Below are positions 37,120-45,630 of a stretch of 64,000 bases of DNA, piece after piece. Made by a program: the position numbers and the translations under genes. This DNA is from Rhizobium bangladeshense (GTDB lineage Bacteria; Pseudomonadota; Alphaproteobacteria; Rhizobiales; Rhizobiaceae). The notes under the pieces were generated by a model. That model was not told the origin of the DNA, searched no databases, and was given only the letters and a program-made list of their open reading frames with translations. Where the stretch lies: positions 730,172 through 794,171 of the forward strand of contig NZ_LYPL01000001.1 of assembly GCF_001662075.1 (NCBI RefSeq), in the 5' to 3' direction. Numbering within the stretch: position 1 is the stretch's first letter; the number at the start of each line of letters is the position of its first letter.

Positions 37120-38193
37120 TTACCTGGTTCTTGCGCGCCAATCGGCGTATTTCGGACTGTCGGGGCCGACCGGCAGCGGCACTTCGGCGCCGCTGTCGGA
37201 CGACTGGTAGATGGCCGTGACGAGTTCCAGCGCACGGCGCGCATCCTTCGTCGTCACCGGCAACGGCGCCTGGCCCCTCAGGAACGCATGAAACTGGCCC
37301 ATCTGGGTGGTGAACCGCGGCGCGACCGGCTGCCAGTCGCCGACCACCTGATCGATCTTCTGCTTGATATCGTCATTGGCGGCGATGATCTTCCAGGGAT
37401 CCTTGCCAGGCGTATAAGGTTCGTGCGTGCTTTCGAAGGTGACGTTTTCGAAGTGCAGCCTCAACCGGCTGATCTGCTCCTGCGAACCCAGCGTGCAGGA
37501 CAGCGAGACAAAGGCGCCGTTTTCCATCAGCAGGCTTGCAGAGGCGCAGTCCTCGACCTCGATATCGTTGACGCGGGTGGCGACGCGGCCGAAGACCCTT
37601 GCCGCCGGGCCCATTAGATGCATCAGCATGTCGTGCAGATGCAGCGCATGGGTGACGAGCACGCCGCCGAGCTCGGTCGCCCATTTGCCGCGCCAGGGAA
37701 CGGCGTAATATTCCGGCTTGCGCAGCCAGAAGGTTTCGACGGAAGCCGTATAGGGCTTGCCGGCGATGCCGGCATCGATGATCCGCTTGGCCTTCTGGAT
37801 GCCATCGCCGTAACGGTACTGGAAGATCGGCATCAGCACGCCCTTGGCTGCCCTTTCCGCTTCCATGATCCTATCGACGCCGGCAAGCGAGCCGGTCAGC
37901 GGCTTTTCGCAAACGACATGTTTGCCGGCGGCGAGCGCTGCCACCACTTGTTCCAGGTGGATGCCGGGCGGGGTGCAGATATCGATGATGTCGATCGTAT
38001 CGTCGGCCAGCAGCTCCGCAAAGGAGGTGGTGCGGCGTTCGATGCCGAACTCGTCGCCGACTGACGCCAGTCGCTCCTCGTTCAGGTCGCAGATCGCCAC
38101 GACCTTGAACTTGTCGGAATGCGGCAAATAACCTTCGACGATATGGGAGCGGCCGATACCGCAGCCGACGATCGCGACCGTCTTAATGCTCAT
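37120..38193 (-). CDS. Gfo/Idh/MocA family oxidoreductase
   Basis: 357 residues with an N-terminal NAD(P) Rossmann fold (VAIVGCGIGRSHIVEGYL), the family motif VVCEKPLTGSL and the catalytic-region THALHLHDMLMHLMG. It sits between permease and ATPase genes, so it probably acts on the imported sugar or glycoside, commonly as a dehydrogenase of a ring hydroxyl. Substrate unknown. The ATG at 38193 (MSIKTVAIV) fits the fold start. Confidence 0.85.
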   Translation of the reverse strand: MSIKTVAIVGCGIGRSHIVEGYLPHSDKFKVVAICDLNEERLASVGDEFGIERRTTSFAELLADDTIDIIDICTPPGIHLEQVVAALAAGKHVVCEKPLTGSLAGVDRIMEAERAAKGVLMPIFQYRYGDGIQKAKRIIDAGIAGKPYTASVETFWLRKPEYYAVPWRGKWATELGGVLVTHALHLHDMLMHLMGPAARVFGRVATRVNDIEVEDCASASLLMENGAFVSLSCTLGSQEQISRLRLHFENVTFESTHEPYTPGKDPWKIIAANDDIKQKIDQVVGDWQPVAPRFTTQMGQFHAFLRGQAPLPVTTKDARRALELVTAIYQSSDSGAEVPLPVGPDSPKYADWRARTR

Positions 38194-38216
38194 GTCACTC
38201 TTTCCCATTGCCGCCA

Positions 38217-39104
38217 TCAACGTTTCATGCCCGTGGTGGCGATGCCCTCGATCAGCAGGCGCTGGAAGAACAGGAAGAAGAAGAAGACCGGCACGAGCGT
38301 CAGGGTGGACATGGCGAAGAGGCCGCCCCAGTCCGAGGCGCTGGTGGAATCCACAAAGGTGCGCAGGCCGAGTTGAATCGTATAGGTGTTCATGTCGTTC
38401 AGGTAGATCAGCGGACCGAAGAAGTCATCCCAGGTCCAGATGAAGGAGAAGATGGCGGCAGTCGCCAGCACCGGCAGCGACAGCGGCAGCATGATCTTCC
38501 AATAGATGCGCCAGGCGCTGCAGCCGTCCATCATCGCCGCCTCATCGAGCTCACGCGGGATGCCGCGGAAGAACTGCACCATCAGGAAGATGAAGAAGGC
38601 GTCGCTTGCCAGGAACTTCGGCACGACGAGCGGCAGGATCGTGTTCACCCACCCGAGATCGAGGAAGAGCACATATTGCGGGATCAACGTCACGTGATAG
38701 GGGATCATCAGCGTGCCGAGCATGATGGCGAACCAGAAGTTCCGGCCGGCAAAACGCAGCCTGGCAAAGGCGTAGGCCGTCAGCGAACAAGCGATGACAT
38801 TGCCGATCACCACCAGCAGCGAGATGACAAGCGAATTCCAGAAGAACCGGCCGAAACTGACGTCGAGCCCGGTCCAGCCGCGCAGATAGGAAGAGAAGTC
38901 GATCGACGACGGAATGATCGAAGTCGATGAGAAGATCTCGTTTTCCGGCCTGACCGACGCCGAGACCATCCACAGCAACGGATAAAGCATCAGAAGCGAG
39001 GCGGCGATCAGCAGGGCGTGGATGACGATCGAGGCCGGCAAGCTGCGTTTGGTGATATCCGATGGCGGCCTGGCCGCAGTGACGGAAGCGGTCATCTCAG
39101 TCAT
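38217..39104 (-). CDS. Sugar ABC transporter permease (UgpE/MalG type)
   Basis: 295 residues, six membrane segments, with the EAA loop IPRELDEAAMMDGCSAWRIY before the last two helices. Its ATG overlaps the upstream permease stop by 8 bases, indicating coupling. Confidence 0.9.
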   Translation of the reverse strand: MTEMTASVTAARPPSDITKRSLPASIVIHALLIAASLLMLYPLLWMVSASVRPENEIFSSTSIIPSSIDFSSYLRGWTGLDVSFGRFFWNSLVISLLVVIGNVIACSLTAYAFARLRFAGRNFWFAIMLGTLMIPYHVTLIPQYVLFLDLGWVNTILPLVVPKFLASDAFFIFLMVQFFRGIPRELDEAAMMDGCSAWRIYWKIMLPLSLPVLATAAIFSFIWTWDDFFGPLIYLNDMNTYTIQLGLRTFVDSTSASDWGGLFAMSTLTLVPVFFFFLFFQRLLIEGIATTGMKR

Positions 39105-40056
39105 CGTAGTGCACCCAATAACGCGAGGTCAGGAAGGAGAAAGCCGTGAAGATCGCGATGATCACCACCAGGATCCAGGCAAGCGCCGAGGCATAGCCCA
39201 TCCGGAAATTGCCGAAGGCTTCCTGATAGAGATAGAGCGTGTAGAAGAGCGTCGAGTTGATCGGGCCGCCGGTGCCGCCTGATATGATGAAGGCCGGCGT
39301 AAAGGCCTTGAAGGCTTCGATCGTCTGCACGACGGCGTTGAAGAAGATCACCGGCGTCAGCAGCGGCAGCGTGATCTTGTAGAATTGCCGGAATTTCGAG
39401 GCGCCGTCGAGGCTCGCCGCCTCATACATGTCCTGCGGGATCTGGCGCAGGCCTGCTAGGAAGATGATCATCGGCGAACCGAACTGCCAGACCGAGAGCG
39501 CCACCAGCGTGTAGATCGAATAGTTCGGATGCGAGATCCAGCTCGGACCTTCGATGCCGAACTGCGAGAGCGCGGCATTGACGAGACCGTCGCTGGCGAA
39601 AAGCTGGCGCCAGAGCACGGCGATCGCCACGCTGCCGCCGAGCAACGAAGGGAGGTAGAAGATGGCGCGATAGAAGGTCAGCCCGCGCAGGCCGCGGTTC
39701 AACGCCATGGCGACCAGCAGGGCAAAGGTCAGCTTGAACGGCACCGAGAAGACGACATAAGTCAGGGTGACGTTCATAGCGGCCGAGAATTTCGGATCCG
39801 CCGTGGCGATGCGCACGTAATTCGCCATTCCCACCCACCGCGGCGACTGAAGCATGTCGAAGTCGGTGAAGGAGAGATAGAGCGAAATCAGGGCCGGCCC
39901 GAGCGTCAGCCCGAAAAAGCCGACGAGCCATGGCAGAAGGAAGAGATAACCGGGAGCATTGGCATTCCAGAGACGACGCAAGCGTCCCTCGGCCACGGCT
40001 CCCTGATATCTTTCCACTGATATAGCCCCTGCGGGCGTGCGCATCGCATTGCTCAT
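39097..40056 (-). CDS. Sugar ABC transporter permease (UgpA/MalF type)
   Basis: 319 residues with six membrane segments (GYLFLLPWLVGFFGLTLGPA is the first) and the EAA loop IPQDMYEAASLDGASKFRQF. It starts 6 bases after the binding protein gene and overlaps the next permease gene by 8 bases. Confidence 0.9.
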   Translation of the reverse strand: MSNAMRTPAGAISVERYQGAVAEGRLRRLWNANAPGYLFLLPWLVGFFGLTLGPALISLYLSFTDFDMLQSPRWVGMANYVRIATADPKFSAAMNVTLTYVVFSVPFKLTFALLVAMALNRGLRGLTFYRAIFYLPSLLGGSVAIAVLWRQLFASDGLVNAALSQFGIEGPSWISHPNYSIYTLVALSVWQFGSPMIIFLAGLRQIPQDMYEAASLDGASKFRQFYKITLPLLTPVIFFNAVVQTIEAFKAFTPAFIISGGTGGPINSTLFYTLYLYQEAFGNFRMGYASALAWILVVIIAIFTAFSFLTSRYWVHYDD

Positions 40057-40062
40057 ACGGGA

Positions 40063-41349
40063 TCAGCCTCTTGCGAGAATCTGCGTAATTTCAGTGACAA
40101 GCTGTTTGCCGCCATCGGCGGGAGACAGCTGTCCGAAACCGACCTGTTCGGCAATGTTTCGCAGCATCAGCTCGCCTTCACCGGCACCGGCCGGGGGCGG
40201 CGGAGGCAATTTGCCGGCGAGATCGCCGAGACCGCTGACATAGGCCAGTGCCACCTTGCCGTTTTCATCGAGCTTCGCCGCGACGACCTCGCGCATGGCA
40301 GCCGATTCCGGAATGCCGCGCTCGACATCCAGGAGCAGCACTGCCTCAGGATTCTTGACGAAGAAATTGACGTAGTCGACGGCTAGGTCGATTGCTTTCG
40401 ACTGGGCCGAGACCGAGAAGAACATCGAAGGCTTGCGATAGTGGCCGCCCTTCGAATCCGGCTTGACTCGCATGTAATTGGTGAGCGCCAGCTTATCCTT
40501 GTTCATTGCCTGATAGGCGACGAACTGGTTGGAATGGGCGAAACCGGCGGCCGATTTGCCGAGCGACACCGTGTTGGTTTCGATATCATTCTTGTCGAGA
40601 GCCTGAATATCGGCGGGAACGCAGGCGCCCGCCTCACGGAACTTGGCCCACATGTCGTACCATTCCGATGCATCCTCCACACCGAAACCGATCTTGCCGT
40701 CGGCGGTATAGAGCGCCTTGCCGCGTTGACGCAGCCAGTTCTCGAACAGCGGTTCAGCGCCGCTGCCGTCGGCTATACCGAACATGCCCTTGCGCTTACC
40801 GGCCTTCGTGATCTCCGCACCCATCCGGGCGAATTCATCCCAGGTGGTCGCCTGCGTCGGCAGATCGACGCCGGCCTCCTTGAAGGCGGTGGTGTTGAGC
40901 ACCGTCGCGGCGGAATTGGCGCCGAGGCTGACGCCATAGAGATGGCCGTCGACGCTGCCGCCCTCGATCTGGGCCTTGTCGAAATCGTCGAGATTGAGCT
41001 TGGCCGGCATATAGGATTCGAGCGGGGCGAGCGCGCCACGCCGTGCATATTGGACGATATAACGATAGTCCATCTGGATGACGTCGGGCGCGTTGCGGCC
41101 CGCGACCTGGGTCGCAAGGCGCGGCCAGTAATCGCCCCAGCCGAGGAACTCGCCGGTGATCGACGTGCCGGGATTCTTGGTCTGATAGAGCTGCGACACC
41201 TTGTTGGTTCGGTCGGCGCGCGGCTGCGAGCCCCACCACAGGAGACGCAGGCGCTTTTCCTGGGCCAATGCGCTGGTGCCGAGCGCCGAGAGCGACAGAA
41301 GTGCTGCGCCTCCGGCCACGAAATTACGTCTGTTTACACGCAGAGTCAT
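40063..41349 (-). CDS. Sugar ABC transporter substrate-binding protein, twin-arginine leader
   Basis: 428-residue family 1 extracellular solute-binding protein. The leader NRRNFVAGGAALLSLSA has a twin-arginine and ends near ALA-QE, suggesting Tat export. GGAGG lies upstream of the ATG at 41349. First gene of a five-gene importer operon whose promoter carries TTGACA-18-TAGCTT directly followed by the shared 16-bp operator motif. Its paralogue at 50967 has the same length and the same leader type. Substrate unknown. Confidence 0.9.
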   Translation of the reverse strand: MTLRVNRRNFVAGGAALLSLSALGTSALAQEKRLRLLWWGSQPRADRTNKVSQLYQTKNPGTSITGEFLGWGDYWPRLATQVAGRNAPDVIQMDYRYIVQYARRGALAPLESYMPAKLNLDDFDKAQIEGGSVDGHLYGVSLGANSAATVLNTTAFKEAGVDLPTQATTWDEFARMGAEITKAGKRKGMFGIADGSGAEPLFENWLRQRGKALYTADGKIGFGVEDASEWYDMWAKFREAGACVPADIQALDKNDIETNTVSLGKSAAGFAHSNQFVAYQAMNKDKLALTNYMRVKPDSKGGHYRKPSMFFSVSAQSKAIDLAVDYVNFFVKNPEAVLLLDVERGIPESAAMREVVAAKLDENGKVALAYVSGLGDLAGKLPPPPPAGAGEGELMLRNIAEQVGFGQLSPADGGKQLVTEITQILARG

Positions 41350-41409
41350 TTTTTCCTCCTCCAAAGGGAAGCGCCTCCACACGCTTCCAAACCAGTTTTG
41401 CTTGCGCAA

Positions 41410-41455
41410 ATAACTAATTGGTTACAAGCTACGAGCAAAGCGGCAAGCCTGTCAA
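41410..41455 (-). promoter_or_regulatory. Promoter and operator of the leftward importer operon (site 1)
   Basis: On the minus strand: -35 TTGACA (41455-41450), 18-base spacer, -10 TAGCTT (41431-41426), then GTAACCAATTAGTTAT (41425-41410). The operator-like motif lies where RNA polymerase would start, 61 bases before the binding protein ATG. Confidence 0.7.
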
Positions 41456-41466
41456 GCGGTGTCGGT

Positions 41467-41518
41467 TAGAGCATGATGGCGAAAAGCCTCGACGGTTTCA
41501 GGCGACGTCATACTCCGA
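41467..41518. repeat. Degenerate RIME-like element
   Basis: TAGAGCATGATGGCGAAAAG, then CGGTTTCAGGCGACGTCAT, matches the reverse complement of the element at 6977-7028 with several substitutions and a damaged right arm. Confidence 0.6.
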
Positions 41519-41612
41519 CCTTCTGTTGCGGTGGGCCGCCCTTCCAAATTCGGTTTTTACAATTTCGCACCGAAGGCTTATGAGCGCAGCACGTGGAGAC
41601 AGGGGTGGAGCG

Positions 41613-42290
41613 ATGAACGACAGCGGGGGAAACAGAGAAAAGAAGCAGGCCCGGCGACCGTCGACAGAACGGACGGCCCAACGCGATCCGGAGCGGACAC
41701 GCGCGGCGATCCTCGAAGCGGCAACCCAGGAATTCGCCGAAAACGGCATGGGCGGCGCCCGCGTCGACGCCATCGCCGAACGGGCCGGCACCAACAAACG
41801 CATGCTTTATCATTATTTCGGCGACAAGGAGCAGCTCTATCTCAAGGTGCTCGAGGAGGCCTATGTCGGCATCCGCACCGCCGAGCGCGCGCTGCATATC
41901 GGCGACCGCAGCCCAGAGGAAGGCATCAGCGAATTGGCGCTCTTCACCTGGCGCTATTTCCTCCAGCACCCAGAATTCCTGAGCCTGCTCGGGACGGAAA
42001 ACCTGCATCGCGCCCGGTGGCTGCGCCAATCCGTCCGCCTCAAGGAACTGCATTCGCACCTGATCGGCGAGCTATCCCAAGTTCTCGAGCAGGGGAAAAA
42101 ACAGGGCGTCTTCATCGAGACGGCCGATCCGCTGCATGTCTACCTGACGATCGCCTCGCTCGGCTATTTCTACCTTTCCAACCAGTACACGCTCTCGACG
42201 ATCTTCGGCCGCGACCTGATCGAGCCGGCCAATCTCAACGCCTGGGAAAGCCATATCGTCCACGTCACGCTCGCCTCGATCAAGCGCTGA
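41613..42290 (+). CDS. TetR/AcrR family regulator
   Basis: 225 residues with an N-terminal TetR HTH (about 30-75: ILEAATQEFAENGMGGARVD, GTNKRMLYHYFGDKEQLY) and a helical C-terminal ligand domain. The ATG at 41613 has GTGGAG upstream. It lies between the leftward importer operon and the rightward enzyme operon, both of which bear the same operator-like 16-mer, so it is the prime candidate for binding there. Its own promoter region does not show the motif. Confidence 0.88.
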   Translation: MNDSGGNREKKQARRPSTERTAQRDPERTRAAILEAATQEFAENGMGGARVDAIAERAGTNKRMLYHYFGDKEQLYLKVLEEAYVGIRTAERALHIGDRSPEEGISELALFTWRYFLQHPEFLSLLGTENLHRARWLRQSVRLKELHSHLIGELSQVLEQGKKQGVFIETADPLHVYLTIASLGYFYLSNQYTLSTIFGRDLIEPANLNAWESHIVHVTLASIKR

Positions 42291-42313
42291 ATAGCGAAAG
42301 CAGGATTTGACTA

Positions 42314-42359
42314 TTGACAGGTTCGCTGCTCTTCTGCCATCAAGTAACCGTTTAGTTAC
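42314..42359 (+). promoter_or_regulatory. Promoter and operator of the rightward enzyme operon (site 2)
   Basis: -35 TTGACA (42314-42319), 18-base spacer, -10 CATCAA (42338-42343), then GTAACCGTTTAGTTAC (42344-42359) with GTAAC/GTTAC arms, 63 bases before the Gfo/Idh/MocA ATG. Layout identical to site 1. Confidence 0.7.
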
Positions 42360-42421
42360 CGGCTTGGGAGGGTCGGGCCAGGACGCCCGCTCCCGCCGCA
42401 AAAAACTGCAGGGAGGAAAAA

Positions 42422-43570
42422 ATGGCACGCTTGGGGATCATCTTGCACGGCGTCACCGGCCGCATGGGTTACAACCAGCATCTGGTGCGCTCGATCCTGG
42501 CCTTCCGCGACCAGGGCGGCATCACGCTGAAATCGGGAGAGAAACTCGAGATCGACCCGATCATCGTCGGCCGCAACGGCGCGAAGATGGAAGAGCTGGG
42601 GAAGAAGCATAACATCAAGCGCTGGTCGACCGATCTCGATGCCGCGCTGGCCAACCCCAACGACACGATCTTCTTCGACGCCGGCACGACGCTGATGCGC
42701 GCCGAGCTTCTGTCCAAGGCACTCGACGCCGGCAAGCACGTCTATTGCGAAAAGCCGATTTCCGACGATCTGCAGGTGGCGATCGATCTCGCCCGCAAGG
42801 CACGCCGCTCCGGGCTCAAGCATGGCGTCGTGCAGGACAAGCTCTTCTTGCCCGGCCTGCGCAAACTGGCGCTGCTCAGAGATTCCGGCTTCTTCGGCAA
42901 GATCCTCTCGGTGCGCGGCGAATTCGGCTACTGGGTATTCGAAGGCGATTGGGGCGTGCCGGCGCAGCGCCCCTCCTGGAACTACCGAAAGGGCGACGGC
43001 GGCGGCATCATCCTCGACATGCTCTGCCATTGGCGCTACGTGCTCGACAACCTGTTCGGCGAAGTCAAGGCCGTTTCCTGCCTGGGCGCCACCCATATTC
43101 CGCGCCGCATCGACGAGCAGGGCAAGTCCTATGACTGCGATACGGACGATGCGGCCTATGCGACCTTCGAGCTGGAAGGCGGGGCGATCGCGCAGATCAA
43201 CTCCTCCTGGGCCGTTCGCGTACGCCGCGACGACCTCGTCACCTTCCAGGTCGACGGCACACATGGCTCGGCCGTCGCCGGCCTGACGAAATGCTGGAGC
43301 CAGCATCGCGTCAACACGCCGAAGCCGGTCTGGAACCCCGACCAGCCGCAGACGATCGACTTCTACAAGACCTGGGACGAGGTTCCGGATACGCAGGCCT
43401 TCGACAACGGTTTCAAGGCGCAGTGGGAAATGTTCATCCGCCACGTCGTCGAAGATGCTCCCTGGCCCTATGGGCTGGAAGCGGGCGCCAAGGGCGTGCA
43501 GCTTGCCGAACTCGGGCTGAAATCCTGGGCCGAGCGCCGCTGGCTCGACGTCCCCACACTGGAGTTCTGA
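42422..43570 (+). CDS. Gfo/Idh/MocA family oxidoreductase
   Basis: 382 residues. An atypical start IILHGVTGRMGYNQHLVRS replaces the usual GxGxxG loop with HGVTGRMG, which recalls dihydrodipicolinate reductase-like Rossmann folds; the family motif YCEKPISDDL is present, and GGGIILDMLCHWRYVLDNLFG matches the catalytic helix. GGAGG lies 6 bases upstream of the ATG. First gene of a four-gene operon with DUF993, a TIM-barrel isomerase and another Gfo/Idh/MocA. Reaction unknown. Confidence 0.85.
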   Translation: MARLGIILHGVTGRMGYNQHLVRSILAFRDQGGITLKSGEKLEIDPIIVGRNGAKMEELGKKHNIKRWSTDLDAALANPNDTIFFDAGTTLMRAELLSKALDAGKHVYCEKPISDDLQVAIDLARKARRSGLKHGVVQDKLFLPGLRKLALLRDSGFFGKILSVRGEFGYWVFEGDWGVPAQRPSWNYRKGDGGGIILDMLCHWRYVLDNLFGEVKAVSCLGATHIPRRIDEQGKSYDCDTDDAAYATFELEGGAIAQINSSWAVRVRRDDLVTFQVDGTHGSAVAGLTKCWSQHRVNTPKPVWNPDQPQTIDFYKTWDEVPDTQAFDNGFKAQWEMFIRHVVEDAPWPYGLEAGAKGVQLAELGLKSWAERRWLDVPTLEF

Positions 43571-43573
43571 GCC

Positions 43574-44737
43574 GTGACCACGATCAATCTTCCCCTCGAC
43601 GGCAAGATCGTTCCCTACACGCTGACCGGCACGCCGATCGAACTCAAAAAACGCGACGCCAAGAGCTTTCCGCGCATCGCCTTTGCCGCCGCCCATGTGG
43701 TCGCCGATCCGCTTGCCGACAACGATCCCTGGCTGACGCCGGCGATCGACTGGGAGCGGACGCTCGCCTTCCGCCACCGGCTCTGGGATCTCGGCCTCGG
43801 CGTCGCCGAAGCGATGGACACTGCACAGCGTGGCATGGGCCTCGGCTGGCCGGAGGCGCGCGACCTGATCCGCCGGGCGCTTGCCGAGGCGGCCGGCCGC
43901 AAGGACGCGCTGATCGCTTGCGGCGCCGGCACCGATCATCTGTCACCCGGTCCCGACGTGACCGTCGATAAAATCATCAAGGGCTATGAAGAGCAGATCG
44001 AAACGGTGGAGGCGGCCGGCGGACGTATCATTCTGATGGCAAGCCGGGCGCTTGCCGTCGCGGCAAAAGGCCCGGACGATTACGTCAGGGTCTATGACCG
44101 CATCCTTCGTCAGGTAAGGGAACCCGTCATCATCCACTGGCTGGGAGAGATGTTCGACCCGGCGCTCGAGGGGTACTGGGGCAATGGCGACCACCTGAAG
44201 GCGATGGAAACGTGTCTGCAGGTGATCGAAGCCAATGCCGCCAAGGTCGACGGCATCAAGATCTCGCTGCTTTCCAAGGAGAAGGAAGTCACCATGCGCC
44301 GGCAACTGCCGAGATCCGTGCGCATGTATACCGGCGATGACTTCAACTATGCCGAACTGATTGCCGGCGACGAAGAGGGCCATTCGGACGCGCTGCTCGG
44401 CATCTTCGACGCCATCGCGCCGGCAGCTTCAGCTGCTCTCGACGCGCTCGGCCGCAAGAGCAACCACGAGTTCTTCGATCTGCTCGAGCCGACCGTGCCG
44501 CTGTCGCGCCACATCTTCAAGGCGCCGACCCGCTTCTACAAGACCGGCGTCGTCTTCCTCGCCTACCTCAACGGCTTGCAAGACCATTTTACCATGGTTG
44601 GCGGCCAGCAGAGCACGCGTTCGCTCACGCATCTGGCCGAACTCTTTCGCCTGGCCGACAAGGCGCGGGTGCTCGCCGATCCGGAACTCGCAGCGGCGCG
44701 GATGCGCCAAGTGCTGGCCGTCCACGGCGTTCACTGA
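43574..44737 (+). CDS. DUF993 family protein (TIM-barrel, DHDPS-like)
   Basis: 387 residues from a GTG 3 bases after the preceding stop. Conserved stretches include AAAHVVADPLADNDPW, IACGAGTDHL, IHWLGEMFDPALEGYWG and KISLLSKEKEV. It has the feel of a dihydrodipicolinate synthase-like barrel (a Lys in VDGIKISLLSKEKE could be the Schiff-base residue). An aldolase or lyase role on an oxidised sugar is plausible because oxidoreductases and an isomerase flank it; no activity is established that I know of. Confidence 0.8.
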   Translation: MTTINLPLDGKIVPYTLTGTPIELKKRDAKSFPRIAFAAAHVVADPLADNDPWLTPAIDWERTLAFRHRLWDLGLGVAEAMDTAQRGMGLGWPEARDLIRRALAEAAGRKDALIACGAGTDHLSPGPDVTVDKIIKGYEEQIETVEAAGGRIILMASRALAVAAKGPDDYVRVYDRILRQVREPVIIHWLGEMFDPALEGYWGNGDHLKAMETCLQVIEANAAKVDGIKISLLSKEKEVTMRRQLPRSVRMYTGDDFNYAELIAGDEEGHSDALLGIFDAIAPAASAALDALGRKSNHEFFDLLEPTVPLSRHIFKAPTRFYKTGVVFLAYLNGLQDHFTMVGGQQSTRSLTHLAELFRLADKARVLADPELAAARMRQVLAVHGVH

Positions 44738-44757
44738 ACTCGCACGGGAGGAATGAG

Positions 44758-45588
44758 ATGCAGGTCGAAGGACTTTCGATCAACCTGGCGACAATCCGCG
44801 AGCAATGCGGCTTTGCCGAAGCCGTCGATATCTGCCTGAAGCATGGCATCACCTCGATTGCGCCCTGGCGCGACCAGGTCGCCAAGGCCGGCCTCGATGA
44901 GGCGGTCAGGATCGTCAAGTCAAACGGCATCAAACTCACCGGTCTTTGCCGCGGCGGCTTTTTTCCGGCGGCGAACGAGGCCGACTGGCAAAAGAACCTC
45001 GACGACAACAGGCGCGCCATCGACGAAGCGGCCGCGTTTTCCGCCGATTGCCTCGTGCTCGTCGTCGGCGGCCTGCCCGGCAGCTCGAAGGATATTGTGG
45101 CGGCCCGGCAAATGGTGTTCGACGGCATCGCCGCCGTTCTGCCGCATGCCCAAGCATCCGGTGTGAAGCTCGCGATCGAGCCGCTGCATCCGATGTATGC
45201 CGCGGACCGGGCCTGCGTAAATACGCTCGGCCAGGCGCTCGACATGTGCGAAGCCCTCGGCGAGGATGTCGGCGTTGCGATCGATGTCTACCATGTCTGG
45301 TGGGATCCGGATCTTGCCAACCAGATCGCCCGCGCCGGGCGGATGAAACGGATATTTGCCCACCACATCTGCGACTGGCTGGTGCCGACCAAGGATATGC
45401 TGCTCGACCGCGGCATGATGGGCGACGGCGTCATCGACCTCAGGGGCATAAGACGGATGATCGAGGCGGGGGGCTTCTTCGGGGCGCAGGAAGTGGAGAT
45501 CTTTTCGGCGGAGACCTGGTGGAAGCGCCCGGCCGACGAGGTGATCGCCACCTGCGTCGAGCGCTTCCTCAGCTGCTGCCAGATCTGA
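44758..45588 (+). CDS. Sugar phosphate isomerase/epimerase-like TIM-barrel protein
   Basis: 276 residues of the xylose isomerase-like (AP endonuclease 2) superfamily. Metal-site candidates are the Glu in LAIEPLHPMY, the Asp/His in AIDVYHVWWD, the His in FAHHICDW and the Glu in AQEVEIFS. GGGAGG precedes the ATG. It follows the DUF993 gene by 20 bases. Members of this superfamily isomerise or epimerise keto sugars, or dehydrate them. Confidence 0.85.
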   Translation: MQVEGLSINLATIREQCGFAEAVDICLKHGITSIAPWRDQVAKAGLDEAVRIVKSNGIKLTGLCRGGFFPAANEADWQKNLDDNRRAIDEAAAFSADCLVLVVGGLPGSSKDIVAARQMVFDGIAAVLPHAQASGVKLAIEPLHPMYAADRACVNTLGQALDMCEALGEDVGVAIDVYHVWWDPDLANQIARAGRMKRIFAHHICDWLVPTKDMLLDRGMMGDGVIDLRGIRRMIEAGGFFGAQEVEIFSAETWWKRPADEVIATCVERFLSCCQI

Positions 45589-45630
45589 TTTTCAAAATTC
45601 GTTTCATTAGCATGCAGGAGGATTCATTCG

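Noticed and set aside
42356..43939. 527-codon minus-strand frame opposite the Gfo/Idh/MocA and DUF993 genes
   Set aside because: Antisense shadow spanning a gene boundary, with no recognisable domains.
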